Positions 12,501 to 23,700 of a stretch of DNA of 64,000 bases are shown piece after piece. The notes beneath the pieces are model-generated. The model did no database searches. It was given only the letters and a program-made list of their open reading frames with translations, and was not told the DNA's origin. This DNA is from Pratylenchus scribneri (taxonomy: Eukaryota; Nematoda; Chromadorea; Rhabditida; Pratylenchidae): positions 1,116,001 through 1,180,000 of the forward strand of contig JAQSEB010000010.1 of NCBI GenBank assembly GCA_030063045.1, read 5' to 3'. The stretch's first letter is position 1, and every line of letters starts with the position of its first letter. The translations under genes and the position numbers were made by a program.

Positions 12501-15500
12501 AAATTTTAACTTTTTTATTCTTTGGATTTCGGAAAATCTTATACGATTTTTTATATTTTTGTTCTTTAGGTTTTCTTTTGAAAATCTTTAGATTTTTTTT
12601 AAATTTTTAGTTTTTTTTTGAAAATTTTTAGATTATTTGAATTTTTTTAGGTTTTTTTAAATTTTTTAGGTTTTAAAATTGGGTTTTTTTGAAATTTTTC
12701 AGGTTTTTTGAAGTTTTTCAGGTTTTTTGAAATTTTAGTTTTTTTTATTGAAAATTTTAAGTTTTTAGAATTTTTAATTTTTTGAAAATCTTTTGGTTTT
12801 TAAAAATCTTTAGGTTTTTAAAATTTTAGTTTTTTTTCTAATAAGTTTTAAAGTATTTTTTTTAATTTTTTTCTCATTTTAGACACACAAATTCGTCCGG
12901 TAACCCTCGAACTTTGCTGCATGATCCTTCGCCATATTCTAATTTGCCTCGAATCCGCTGACCAAACATTTTATTCAACAATTGATTCCACCGTGAAGAA
13001 AACACAACAAAAATTAACGAATATCCTGAAAGGTGCACTTCAGACGGAAAAACTATTTTTGGAAATGTTTGAGGATGAATATTATCAATTGCAGGTTTTT
13101 TTTTGGCAATTTTTGGATATTTAATATTAAATTTTTTGCAGAAAAATGAACTGAAAATAACATCGCTTTTGGAGGATCCAGGACTTTATTTGCCGCCCAG
13201 CAACACTCCATTATCGTATAAATTAATTGAATATTTATTTATTTAAAATTGAATTTATTTCAGTGGACTCAACCTCACCAAACGTATTCCAAGCGGAAAT
13301 GATGAACGGAATCGAAGGGTTTTTGTTTAAATTTAAAAAAAAATTATTTTAAAAATAATATTTACACAAAAAACGTTCATAAAACCTTAAGTTTTTGTTA
13401 TTCAATCATATTTATTATCCTAAAAACCTAAATATTATTTATTGGAAAATATTTAATAGCCCAAAAAATTAATGAAAATTCCGAAAAAAAGTAGCGAAGA
13501 AAAGATTACAACGGCATACGGTACCAGTGATTGTCCTGGACTCCTAAGTCAAAACACGTCTAATGATATATATAATTTGCCGAGTTTTGGCCACAAATTA
13601 AAGTTGTTAAACCTAGGCAAAATCATTATCCACCTCGACCTCGATCCTCTGATCGATTGGTTGGCTTGGCTTATTGTTAGGGTCTAAGTAAGATAAATTT
13701 ATAAACTGGTAAAAACCGATATATAGTTTCGACATTTAAAATATTTTCATTTATTTATTTAAACAGAGTCTCCAATTCTACTTCATCATTCGACGATTTG
13801 GCCAAGATTTATCCGGTGAAAGCGAACAATTGCTGCCACTCTCCTCCCGGATTCAGCCAATGGTTGAGCTGAATGATTGCATAAATTTGAGTAATTTTTG
13901 AAAACAATTATTCCTCAATTTAACGCATTTTTATAGACAACAGTGACCTTCTTTCGGTCACCGTTCATTCGACGGACAAAAATGAGAGGCAATCCCGCTT
14001 TTTGGTCACCGATCAATTCCAGCTGATTTTGGTGGAACCGGACAGTCGACGCCTGGGATGGGCCATCGTCCGATTTGTTGGACTGCTTCAGGACGTTCAA
14101 ATCACCGGCACATCCGACAGCCGGGCACTGAATGTGGTCGTTGAAGTAAGTTTAATTGGTCATTAATTAATAAAATACATATAATCCCACCAAATGTTCG
14201 TTTGGTGTACTGGTATAGTCTCCCCATTTCTTGCCTAGAAGTCGGAGGTTCGATTCCCCCTCATTCCGAATATTTATTTCTCCTTTAAATTTGATTTTTT
14301 TAATGAAAATTCACACCGTCAATATGGGAATACACATTTGGTCTAGTGGTATAGGCTCCCTATTTATAGCCTGGGGGTTACGGGTTCGATCCTTCCAGTT
14401 CCAAATGTGTTTTTTATTTTCTCCTTATAAATTTGATTTTTTAACGAAAATTCACACCCAATTTAAATATTTTTTTTTTGCAAAAAATTTTACTAAATAA
14501 ATAAAAAAAAGGGCGTCAATTGAGCTAAAATTAATTAGTCATTAAATAAGTATTAATAAAAAAAATAATTCGTTTTGTGTATTGGCATAGGCTCCCATTT
14601 TTAGCTCGGTGTTCAAAGGTTCGATTCCTTCTCATTTCGAATATATTTTTCTCCTAATAAATTTCAATTTTAACAAAAATTCACCCCTAATTTAATTAAG
14701 TTTTTTCGCATATTACTAAATAAATATTTTAAAAAATAACAATAACAAATTTCACGCGTCACTTTTGTGTAGTGGTATAGGCTCCCCATTTCTAGTCTAA
14801 AGCTCAGGGGTTCAATTCTTTCTCATTCCAAGTGTTTTTTTCCCTTATTATAAATGGCATTACAATAAATTCAACATTTAAATTTTTCACATAAAAGTTT
14901 ACTAAATATAAATTCTCAAAAAGGACGTAAAAACAGCCGCAAATTAATTGGATAAATTTTTAATAAAATAAAACAAATCCTAAACATCACATTGGTGCAG
15001 TGGTATAGGTTCCCCATTTTTAGCTTGGGGGTCAGCGGTTCAATTCCTACTAAATCAAAATGTTTTTTTCTCCTTATAAATTTCACTTTTTAACGAAAAT
15101 TTACTCCCAAATATTCAAAATTTTTTGCTTAAATTTTAATTAAATAAAAATTCTTAAAAGGACGTCAAAACGCGGGCGGCCCACCCCAATTCCCGCCCTC
15201 TGCTCAGTGCCAAATTCGTCTTTGACGATCACATCAGATGCATGGCCGCCAAACAACGGCTGAATCGGGGGAGGAAACGCTCGAGGACATACAAATTGGG
15301 GCTAATTGCCGAATTGTTTGGAATGCGATTGCCTCAACAACAACCGGGCACCACCGGCGGGCTGAATTCATTGCCAAATTCCCCTCAATTGGGTGGTGGC
15401 ATCCAAAGGCATCGACTGGTCAGTGTGCCTGGCTCTGTTCAAAAGCTGTTCTCACCGTCAACTCCTGCCCAAAATAATGATCAATCGCAACAACAATTTG

Positions 15501-15589
15501 AGCAAATTCCACCCGATCCGGACACGGGAACTTCCACAAGCAGTGTAGTATCCAAGGCGGATAGAGGAGGAAGAATTCATCATATTTAA
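9555..15589 (+). CDS. gop-1: CLEC16A / GOP-1 (FPL-domain endosomal protein)
   Basis: Sixteen exons: 9555-9625, 9673-9801, 10210-10343, 10391-10539, 10582-10686, 10737-10829, 10876-10919, 11201-11285, 11339-11637, 12208-12440, 12883-13094, 13142-13215, 13264-13318, 13767-13890, 13937-14145, 15161-15589; 2445 nt, 814 residues. The N-terminal FPL domain is unmistakable: [48 protein letters not shown]. Later family blocks include [15 protein letters not shown] with RRLGW, and [16 protein letters not shown] in the last exon. The C-terminus is a Gln/Ser/Pro-rich tail, shorter than in vertebrates. In animals CLEC16A acts on endosomes and lysosomes in autophagy and mitophagy; in C. elegans gop-1 promotes RAB-2 activation and dense-core vesicle maturation. 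Exon 6 needs a GG instead of AG acceptor. GPN1 starts 220 bp downstream, matching the gro-1 operon order. Confidence 0.95.
9830..10165. mobile_element. Palindromic MITE of the GGTTTAAAC family (CLEC16A intron 2)
   Basis: Inverted ends: AAAATGGCAAAGATTTTAGC on the left and its imperfect complement before 10165. The interior has GTTTAAAC-like half-palindromes. It makes up most of intron 9802-10209. Related copies are in GPN1, VMP1, GAD and cullin-2. Confidence 0.6.
10945..11180 (+). repeat. 25-bp minisatellite (CLEC16A intron 7)
   Basis: About nine copies of a 25-bp unit containing AAAAAACCTTAAGTTTTT, a near-palindrome. The same unit is in cullin-2 (reverse orientation) and the SRCAP-like gene. 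Confidence 0.9.
11690..12010. repeat. GGTTTAAAC-family repeat (CLEC16A intron 9)
   Basis: Diverged interior of the GTTTAAAC family: repeated AACCGGTTTAAAC/AAAATCGGTTTAAG motifs. I could not define both ends. Confidence 0.5.
12441..12882. repeat. T-rich low-complexity intron 10 of CLEC16A
   Basis: 442-nt intron made of degenerate GTTTTTTGAAAATTTTTAG-like units, with no other content seen. Confidence 0.7.
14196..14271 (+). other. tRNA-like unit 1
   Basis: 76 nt with complementary ends GTTCG/CGAAT, an A-box-like TGGTGTACTGG and a B box GGTTCGATTCC. The anticodon stem is not canonical, so it is called tRNA-like, not a tRNA gene. Confidence 0.55.
14332..14410 (+). other. tRNA-like unit 2 (best preserved)
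   Basis: 79 nt with a perfect 7-bp end stem ACACATT/AATGTGT, T8-G9, a 4-bp D stem GTCT/AGGC, A box TGGTCTAGTGG and B box GGTTCGATCC. The anticodon arm does not close well, so identity cannot be assigned. Confidence 0.6.
14568..14642 (+). other. tRNA-like unit 3
   Basis: 75 nt with end stem ATTCG/CGAAT, diverged A box (GTGTATTGGCATAGG) and B box GGTTCGATTCC. Confidence 0.5.
14760..14834 (+). other. tRNA-like unit 4
   Basis: 75 nt with end stem CACTT/AAGTG, A box TGTGTAGTGG and B box GGTTCAATTC. Confidence 0.5.
14990..15062 (+). other. tRNA-like unit 5
   Basis: 73 nt with short end stem CATT/AATG, A box TGGTGCAGTGG and B box GGTTCAATTCC. It ends 98 nt before the last CLEC16A exon. Confidence 0.45.
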
Positions 15590-15665
15590 TTTTTACCGTA
15601 TTTCTGTGATAATTTTTAAAGCTTAATTTTAATACAAAATTTATTTTTTAATTGAAATTTAATTG

Positions 15666-15671
15666 AATAAA
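15666..15671 (+). terminator. Poly(A) signal of CLEC16A
   Basis: AATAAA 77 nt after the stop codon and 139 nt before the GPN1 ATG, the arrangement expected at an intercistronic junction of a nematode operon. Confidence 0.5.
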
Positions 15672-15809
15672 AAGAATTTTATTGACCAAAATTTACAATA
15701 AACATAATTTTTTATTCGTTTCACAAATCGAATACAATTATCGATTATTTATTGATTTTTTCACATTATTTTAACCATTAATTTTTAAAAGGTTTATTCA
15801 AAGCATAAA

Positions 15810-18802
15810 ATGGTAAACAGCGATCAAGCACAATCATCATCATCGTCGAATGGAGGCGAAGCCAGCAACAATGCCAATGGTCCACCGTGTTTAATTGTTC
15901 TGGGAATGGCGGGAGCCGGGAAAACAAGCTTTGTTCAGGTAATGAATTTTATAAATATTTTAATTAAATTTTAATAAATATTTTAAAATATTTCGTAAAT
16001 TTTTTAATAAATATTAAAATATTTCGTATTAAATTAATTAAATTTTAATAAATATTTTAAAATATTTCGTATTAAATTAATTAAATTTTTTAAAATTATT
16101 TTAAATATTTTTTTTAATTAATAAAATTTTTTAAAATTATTTTAAATATTTTTTTTAATTAATTAAATTTTTTAATAAATATTTTAAAATATTTCGTATT
16201 AAATTAATTAAATTTTTATAAAATATTTTAAAATTTTTCTATTAAATTAATTAAATTTTTATAAATATTTTAATTAATTTAAAAATTTTCAGCGTTTGAC
16301 CAGCCATTTGCACTCCAAAAGCACATTCCCATATCTCATCAATTTGGATCCGGCCGCCGCCACTGTTCCATTTCCAGCCAACATTGACATTCGCGATACG
16401 GTACTGTTTAATTTAATTTGCCGAAAAAAATTTTTGAAAATACCAAAATGGTTTAAGGGGTTTTGTCCCACATATTTCACAAACCAAATATATTCAAAAT
16501 TGGATAGAGCTGGTCAAAACGCATTGAATGGTATATAATTTGGTGTTATGGTTTAGTCAACAATTAAAGGGTTTTAAACGGTTTAAACCACAACAACATT
16601 TTGGTTCAAAACCGTTTAAACCAATTTTGGATTTTAGATTTTAAACCGTTTAAACTATTTTGGTTTTAAACCACAATTTGGTTTTTGGTTCAAAACTAAG
16701 TTAAAAATTGGTTAAACCCAAGCCAAAACATAATCAAATGATGCATCTAGTAAATACTTTTTCGGCAAATATTTCTCTTTAAAATTTACAAAAATATAAA
16801 ATTTAAATATTTTTCAAGGTAAAATACAAATCCGTTATGCAAGAATATGGAATTGGGCCAAATGGGGCAATTTTGACCTGTCTGAATTTGTTGTGCACCA
16901 AATTTGATCAGGCAATCCACATTTAACAATTTTAAATTTTTGTATTTTTTAGGTACTTTCCCTGCTCGAAAAACGCCGTACCACTGTGCCCTACGTGATT
17001 TTGGACACTCCAGGACAAATTGAAGTTTTCACTTGGTCCGCTTCCGGCTCCATTATAACCGGCTCGCTGGCCGATAAATATCCAACCGTAAGGCACAATT
17101 TTCAGGGGTTGACCCGAAAATCTCTACATCCAAAATATCTACAGGGCAAATTTAAAGCTTTACCTCACAAAAAAGTTCAAATTTTCCCTCTAGGCATTTT
17201 GTTTTTTAGAGATTTTTGGGAAGAATTCCATTTTTAAATTTATAAATTAAATTCATTTTTCCCAATAATTTTAGATGATTGCCTATGTCATGGATAGGTA
17301 GGTTCAAATTGGAAATTTTTCCTAATTTTCCTCTGCAATTTTTCAGCGTTCGTTCAACCAATCCAACCACATTTATGTCAAATATGCTTTATGCATGTTC
17401 AATTCTTTATGTAAAAATTTTTATAAAATTTTAGAAATTTTTTTTTTGTATTTTAGCGAACAAAATTGCCATTTTTTCTCGTCCTAAACAAGGCCGATGT
17501 GGTGAGAAAATTTATTTTTTTGAATTAATTGGGGGAAATAATTATTTTATTATTAATGAATGGGTGGTGTAAATTTTGCTATAAAAATTTTTAAAAAATA
17601 ATTTAAGAAAATAAATTTTTTTAGAGAAATTTAAAAATTCTAAAACCCTTTATTAAAAATTTTTGTAAATATAATTTCATTGTTAGTAAACTCTGTAAAA
17701 TAAAATTAAAACCATATTATTAAAAAGTGAAAATTTTATTATTTTTTATGGAATATTTTCGCAAATAAATTTTTTAAAATAATTTTTATTTAATTTTATA
17801 AAATAAAAATTGACTTAATAATTTGGGAAATAAAATTTTAAAAGAAATTTATATATTTAAAAATTCTAAAACTTTAAAAAAATTATATTAGATAATTAAT
17901 ATAATGTTTAGTAATGTGTATAAGAAATTGAAACCATATTATTAAAAAATCCAAATTTCATTTTATTTTTATTAAATATTTATTTTTTATTTAATTTTAT
18001 CAAATAAAAAAATGTGATTTTAAGGTTGAACCGGATTTTGCCGTCAATTGGATGACGGATTTTGAAAAGTTCCAAGTAAAAATTGGATTAATTTTATCTA
18101 AATTCTCCCCAATTTCGATTTAAGGATGCATTGGACAATCAAGGCACATCCAGCTATGCAAATGACCTGACCAGATCATTGAGTTTGGTGTTGGATGAAT
18201 TCTACGCAAATTTGAATTGGGTTGCCGTTTCATCGAGGACGGGCCAGGGATTTGATAAGGTGGAGAGAGAATTTTATTAAATTAATTTTTTTAATTATTT
18301 AATTAATTTAATTTTAATTATTTAATTTTTATTATTTAATTATTTTTTAATTAATTTTTTAATTTTTAATTATTTAATTTTTTAATAATTTTTTATTAAT
18401 TTTTAATTATTTTTAATTAGTTAATTTTATTTAATTTTTAATTATTTAATTAATTTAATTTGTTAATTATTTTTTAATTTTTATTTAATTTTTAATTATT
18501 TAATTAATTTAATTTTTAATTATTTTAAATTATTTCAAATTAATTTTAATTTAATTTTAATTTTTTTAATTATATTTAAGGTGTTGGAAATGATCGAAAA
18601 ATGCAAATTGGAATTTGCGACCATTTACAAACCAATGTGCGAACAAATGGAAAAGGAAAGAACCGAAATGGAAGCAAAATATGCAGCCGAACGATTGGCT
18701 GGGCTGGAGATCAAGGAGACCAATGGATTTGGAGGCGAGAGGAAAAAGGAGGAAGGCGAGAATGGGACCAGAATGGACGGGAAAGAAAATGATACAAAAT
18801 GA
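15810..18802 (+). CDS. gop-2: GPN-loop GTPase 1 (GPN1/XAB1, GOP-2)
   Basis: Ten exons: 15810-15938, 16293-16400, 16819-16911, 16953-17087, 17275-17297, 17347-17410, 17457-17501, 18025-18075, 18125-18259, 18581-18802; 1005 nt, 334 residues. The P-loop GMAGAGKTS is near residue 35. The diagnostic GPN loop is in YGIGPNGAI, switch II is DTPGQIE, and the base-recognition motif is LNKAD, followed by a charged C-terminal tail (about residues 270-334). GPN1 forms heterodimers with GPN3 and is needed for assembly and nuclear import of RNA polymerase II. Exon 5 is a 23-nt microexon. Intron 3 has a GC donor (16912-16913). It sits 220 bp downstream of gop-1 on the same strand, as in the C. elegans gro-1 operon; gop-3, gro-1 and hap-1 are not in this window. 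AATAAA lies at 18899-18904. Confidence 0.95.
15960..16290. repeat. A/T-rich tandem repeat in GPN1 intron 1
   Basis: Repeated TTAATAAATATTTTAAAATA-like segments make up almost all of the 354-nt intron. Confidence 0.7.
16500..16780. repeat. GGTTTAAAC-family repeat (GPN1 intron 2)
   Basis: Repeated AAACCGTTTAAACC and TTTTGGTTCAAAAC motifs shared with copies in CLEC16A and VMP1. Confidence 0.55.
17502..18024. other. A/T-rich GPN1 intron 7
   Basis: 523 nt of A/T-rich sequence, partly a degenerate internal duplication (two versions of a ~270-nt segment with 'aaattctaaaa'). No other content seen. Confidence 0.5.
18260..18580. repeat. TTAATTATTTAATT low-complexity intron 9 of GPN1
   Basis: 321 nt composed almost entirely of TTTAATTATTTAATTTT-type repeats. 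Confidence 0.8.
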
Positions 18803-20454
18803 AGAGAAAAAAGGAATAATTAATGATCTAATAAGGAGTTTATTTTGTTACCAATTATTCATTTTTTGATAAATTTACATTTTTTATCCTTCCAATTTAA
18901 TAAAATACAAATTTATTTTATTTTTAATTAACCATTTTTATGATAAGTTTGCACTTTTGTTCTTCAAATTTAATAATTTTTCCAAAATAAAAATAGGGTA
19001 AAAATAAAGATTTAAGGATTTTAATTTGTTGTTTTTTCTCGATTATCCATTTTTTTATTGATAAATTTGCACTATTTCTATTTATTCTCCCAATTTATAA
19101 CAATTTTAAACATGATAATTGATAATCCGTCTATCTCCCTTCCCATTCCTCCCTCATTATCTATTCAACCACTTTTCCCCATTAAATCGCTGTTTGGTTG
19201 GGGTTCTCCCCCAATTGTTGCTGCTGATGATGAAAAGAACACGCCGAAGGGAAAATGGGTGGGTAATTGGCGAAGTGCGATAAGGAATGGGAAGGATGGC
19301 TTCAACAGAATGATGAATGAATTTGCTGCTGGGAGGAAATTGAACCCAATCCCCCTTTCGTCTGTTCCAATTCTTCAACCGATTTACTCCTTCCTTCGTC
19401 CTTCCTTTCCCCCATTTTTGGTTGTGCTTTTCACACATTTCTGTTGGTTGCTGGCTGCAGGAATTGTGTGCAAATCGATGGATGCGCATGCGCAAAATGT
19501 TGTGGACGGGTGGTTCGCCAGTCGCCACCTCCCTTTTTGAGTTGGCTGCTGCCATTTTTGGGTGGTGTATTTTACACTCGTCCACCATTGCCGATAGCAA
19601 ATTGAGTGAATCGGCTAGCAAAAAAAAATCTCGGCTGAATTGATGGACTTGTTTTGGACAATAATAAATATATGTACGTAAAAATAAGTCTAGTCAATCA
19701 AAATTGCAACCAACAATCATCCAAATTTCCATCAGCTGTTGCCGATTTACAACCACTTTTCGTCATTTTAATTCCTCCTTCCTTCCTTCCCATCCATCGC
19801 CATCGCCGATGGGCACCCTCACGTCTGTTGTGTGACTTGGCCCTTTTCCTCCCCACATTTCCTCCTCCTTCTTCTCAATCACTTTTGGACGCGACGTTTG
19901 TGTTTGGTTGTTTATTTGCCCAAGTCTCTTTTCCCAAAAGTCTCCCAAGGGGAAAGGAGGACCCGAGACCCGTACCCGTCCATAGGGGAAAATGGGGTCG
20001 ATGGGACCCAAAAATGTGAATGAAAACTGAGGAGGTGAAGAAGTTGAAGTTGAAGGGGATAATGGAGTCCTCGGGGGCCACTGCTGCTGCTGCTATTCGG
20101 CTCGGCTCAACACAATGTGCCCCGACCCGAATTTGTTGTTGGAAAGGAGGATTGATGCCAGCCCACATTTTCCATTCAAACACTTCCAACAGCCACCGCC
20201 TTCATCGTTCGTTTGTTGCAGTCCTCCTCTACCAAACTCAACTTCCAGCGGTAGCACCCGAAAATTTCTCTCTGTTCCGTTCCATTCATTTCCCCTTTCC
20301 CCCTTCGCTTCCATTCATTCATATTTTTCCCTTTGTTTTATGTGCATTTGGCCGCCGCCCGTTCTTTCCTTCTTCACACAATTCCCTTTAGGCCACGCGT
20401 GTTGTGTTCCACAGCTGCATTTGTCAATATTATTATTTCTTATTTGCGCTTTTT
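18803..20454. other. Gene-free CT-rich region, left part
   Basis: After the GPN1 3' end (poly(A) signal 18899) base composition shifts: long CT-rich plus-strand stretches, higher G+C than neighbouring introns. Open frames of 100-160 codons occur on both strands but overlap each other, are Pro/Ser/Phe-rich and show no family motif. I call no gene. Confidence 0.5.
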
Positions 20455-21340
20455 TCGCAAAGGAAGTAACCAATTCAGGAAGGCGATATGCCATTTGAAA
20501 GCCCTAAATGTCCTCTAAAAAGTGGCCAATCAAATTTGTTTTTTAAAAGTTAAAATAATTTATAAAATAAGCATCTTTTCCTCCAACAAATATTCAAATT
20601 TTACTCAAGTAAGAATAATTCCGCCTGTTCTGATTTTTAATAATTCCGCCTATTCTGATTTTAATAATTCCGCCTGTTCTGATTTTAATAATTCCGCCTG
20701 TTCTGATTTTAATAATTCCGCCTGTTCTGATTTTAATAATTCCGCCTGTTCTGATTTTAATAATTCCGCCTATTCTGATTTTAATAATTCCGCCTGTTCT
20801 GATTTTAATAATTCCGCCTGTTCTGATTTTAATAATTCCGCCTGTTCTGATTTTTAATAATTCCGCCTATTCTGATTTTAATAATTCCGCCTGTTCTGAT
20901 TTTAATAATTCCGCCTGTTCTGATTTTAATAATTCCGCCTGTTCTGATTTTAATAATTCCGCCTATTCTGATTTTAATAATTCCGCCTGTTCTGATTTTA
21001 ATAATTCCGCCTGTTCTGATTTTAATAATTCCGCCTGTTCTGATTTTAAATAATTCCTCCTATTCTGATTTTTAATAATTCCGCCTATTTGGATTCCGCC
21101 TGTTCTGATTTTAATAATTCCGCCTGTTCTGATTTTAATAATTCCGCCTGTTCTGATTTTAATAATTCCGCCTGTTCTGATTTTAATAATTCCGCCTGTT
21201 CTGATTTTAATAATTCCGCCTCTTTTAAAAAGCCTTGATTTCAATAAATTTAAAATGGCCATTTTGTAGAGGACACTTTGGGCTTTGAAATGAATATCCC
21301 CTTTCCAAATTGGCAATTGCCTCATTGAGCTATAGGCGAA
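20455..21340. mobile_element. Inverted-arm element carrying a 24-bp minisatellite (copy A)
   Basis: Left arm at 20455-20610 (ATGCCATTTGAAAGCCCTAA, then TGTCCTCTAAAAAGTGGCC) and an inverted right arm at 21225-21340 (TAGAGGACACTTTGGGCTTT). The centre, 20612-21220, is the 24-bp satellite in place of the usual ~150 bp core. Confidence 0.65.
20612..21220 (+). repeat. 24-bp minisatellite array 1
   Basis: About 25 copies of a 24-bp unit with core CCGCCTGTTCTGATTTTAAT, plus-strand orientation. It translates as an 8-residue periodic open frame that is not a gene. Confidence 0.95.
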
Positions 21341-23394
21341 AAACCCAGGCAGATATTGAATCGTCCATTTTTACTTTTATCTATGGAAATTATGAATGAG
21401 ATGCCTTTTGGGGTTTTTGGAGACCGATAAATCCACAATGCATTTTGGGTTATCTCTGTAACTAATAAAACCAAAAAGTATCTTTATCCATTATCACAAA
21501 AATGTGAACACTGAACGAATTCTTCCATAAATCCACCCACCAATTTATCATTCATCTCACAAAGAAATAATAAAAATAATATTTGTTCGCCGTATCCACC
21601 CACCCAAATTTATTTTTTGGCGCAACCGCCTTCCTTTTTCGGTGGGTGTCCACTCCCCAACCAAACCAATTCCTTCCATTTTCTGAGTCATTTTTTTCCA
21701 AGAGTCGAAACCACCAAAAATCCTTCGTCCCCACCATTTTCCCACCTTCTTCGTCACAAACGTTTTCCGCAACTCATTTTTCGCACACACTTTTCCCTTC
21801 TCCAATTTTCATTTTTCACCAATTTTCCTACTTTTTCCCCTATCAATTCCTTCTCCAATAAAAAATTGAGGGGACGATGAAAATTGACGGCCAATGGCAA
21901 GGCAAAAAGAAGGAGGAAGAAAAACGCCAAAGGGGAAACCAAAAGGACGAAGCAAATGAAGGGAAGGTGGAAAAAGGAGAAATTTAAGGGTCCGGGCTAG
22001 GCCGTTGGGAGGCTGGCAGCAACAAAACGACGACAATCGACAATTTGCAGCAGCAGCCGTAAATGTGTTTAGAAGAAGGGGCAATGGAAAGGGGGTGAAT
22101 TGGTGGAAGAAGAGACGAAACCTCCACAAAATGGAGGAGCATTTGAGGAAGGGAAGATTTTACGTTGTTGCCAGCCGCAGCCTCGACGTCGATAAATTAG
22201 GCGAAAATATTAGCAGCAAATTGGAAGGAAGGGGAGGGGAAAGGAGGCTGGTTCGTTGTGAATTGGCTCCAGCCCCATTTATTTTCATTCGCTTGACCGG
22301 CCACAATCATCGCATGGACCATCCACCCCAACATCAAGTGGGCAGCAAAAGAAGACCGCAAACGCCGGAAGGGACGACGAGGCCACCCCATTTTAATGCC
22401 TCCCTTCTCTTCGCCTCATCTCTGGCCATCTTTCCTTGGAAGGGGACAAATGTACAAACATACATTTGTTTGAAGGCAGCCCACATTTTCCCGCAAGCCA
22501 AAAGCGCGGAAATGGCCAGCCCAGCAGAGGACATCTGTCTCGACCAGCCACGACCATGGTGCCACCTTCCTTTAACCACCACTCAAATTAAATCTTCAAT
22601 TTTGCCTTCGAACTCTATTCAGAAATCTCCAAGTTTACCCCAATTTTTTACCCCAATAATTCAATTCAACCCATTGTTGTCCTCGACTTCTTCTTCTTCC
22701 CCCATTCATTAATTTAATTGACTAATTCCCAATTCGTTCGCTCGCCACTGTTCATTTTTGCCCCCAAGGCCATTCACACAATATATTCGAATCGGTCTTT
22801 TGCCCCCCCCCCCCCCCGCCCTTTTCCCCACCAGTCCAAAATGCGCATTAATTGGGGCGCACGAATCAATTTTAAATGTATTGGCCAGTGGAAAGCCGAA
22901 ATGGCCAGCCAATGGTAGCTGTCTCGACCAGCCACGGTGCCGCCTTCCTCAATTTCCACCCAAATTAAATCTTCAATTTTTTGCCCCACTAAAAAATCAC
23001 CAAATTTGCCCCAATTCCATTCAACGCATTGTCCTCGACTTCTTCCACTCCATTATAATTCCATTGACTAATTCGCGCCCCCAAAATCCATCTCAAATTT
23101 GTTCTTTTGCCCGCCCCAAGGCCATTCGCCGCCATTCACACAATATTCGCGGCCTTTTGCCCCCGTCCAAAATAGAGCGAGCGGATTAATTGGGGCGCGC
23201 GAATCGATTTTATATACAAATTGGCCAGCCAACCAGCAGCAGTACAATTTGTGATGGTCACTTCACTTCAACAAGCAGCCAAAGGGTGTGGATTGAAGGA
23301 TATTTGTACGAGGGGAAAGGTGGGGGATGCGAGAATGACAAAATTACACTGAATTGGATGGTCAATTGGATGGGCGAGTACCTGCACTTGTTTT
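21341..23394. other. Gene-free CT/GA-rich region, middle part
   Basis: No gene supported. The longest open frame (22005-22712) is Pro/Ser-rich, has no family motif, and its C-terminal part is repeated in degenerate form at 22915-23050: both contain CTGTCTCGACCAGCCACG followed by a shared 60-bp block. This repeat suggests non-coding duplicated sequence. Confidence 0.5.
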
Positions 23395-23700
23395 TGGTCC
23401 ATATCTCAACGAAGCTATTGCCAATTCAGGAAGGCGATATACCATTGGAAAGCCTAAAGTGTCCTCTATAAAGTGGCCTAATTTAACTTTTATAAAATCC
23501 AGGCTTTAAAAAGTTACATGTCTTCGACTGGAACAAACCCGAATGAATTTGTTGGAGGAAAAGCCGCTTATTTTGCAAATTATTTTAACATTTCAAAAAC
23601 CAATTAGAACTGGCCACTTTTTAGAGGACATTTATGGCTTTCAAATGGCATATCGCCTTCCTGAATTGGTTGCTTCCTTCTTGAGATATGGCCAAAAGAA
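23395..23700. mobile_element. Inverted-arm element without satellite (copy B, most intact)
   Basis: About 305 bp. The left arm starts at CCATATCTCAACGAAGC and includes AGTGTCCTCTATAAAGTGGC. The core is TTTGTTGGAGGAAAAGCCGC. The right arm includes CACTTTTTAGAGGACATTTA and ends GAGATATGGCC. No coding capacity. Confidence 0.65.

Noticed and set aside
19058..19621. Overlapping 150-160 codon open frames on both strands
   Set aside because: They mirror each other, lack motifs or splice partners, and share the CT bias of the region.
20522..20857. Periodic open frames in the 24-bp arrays (also 27570-27983 and 49764-50120)
   Set aside because: 24 bp is a multiple of three, so any frame without a stop in the unit stays open. 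No start context or unique sequence.
22005..22712. 235-codon open frame, the longest on the plus strand
   Set aside because: Low-complexity Pro/Ser composition, no family motif, overlaps other open frames, and part of it is repeated nearby in a different frame. Probably chance in CT-rich sequence.
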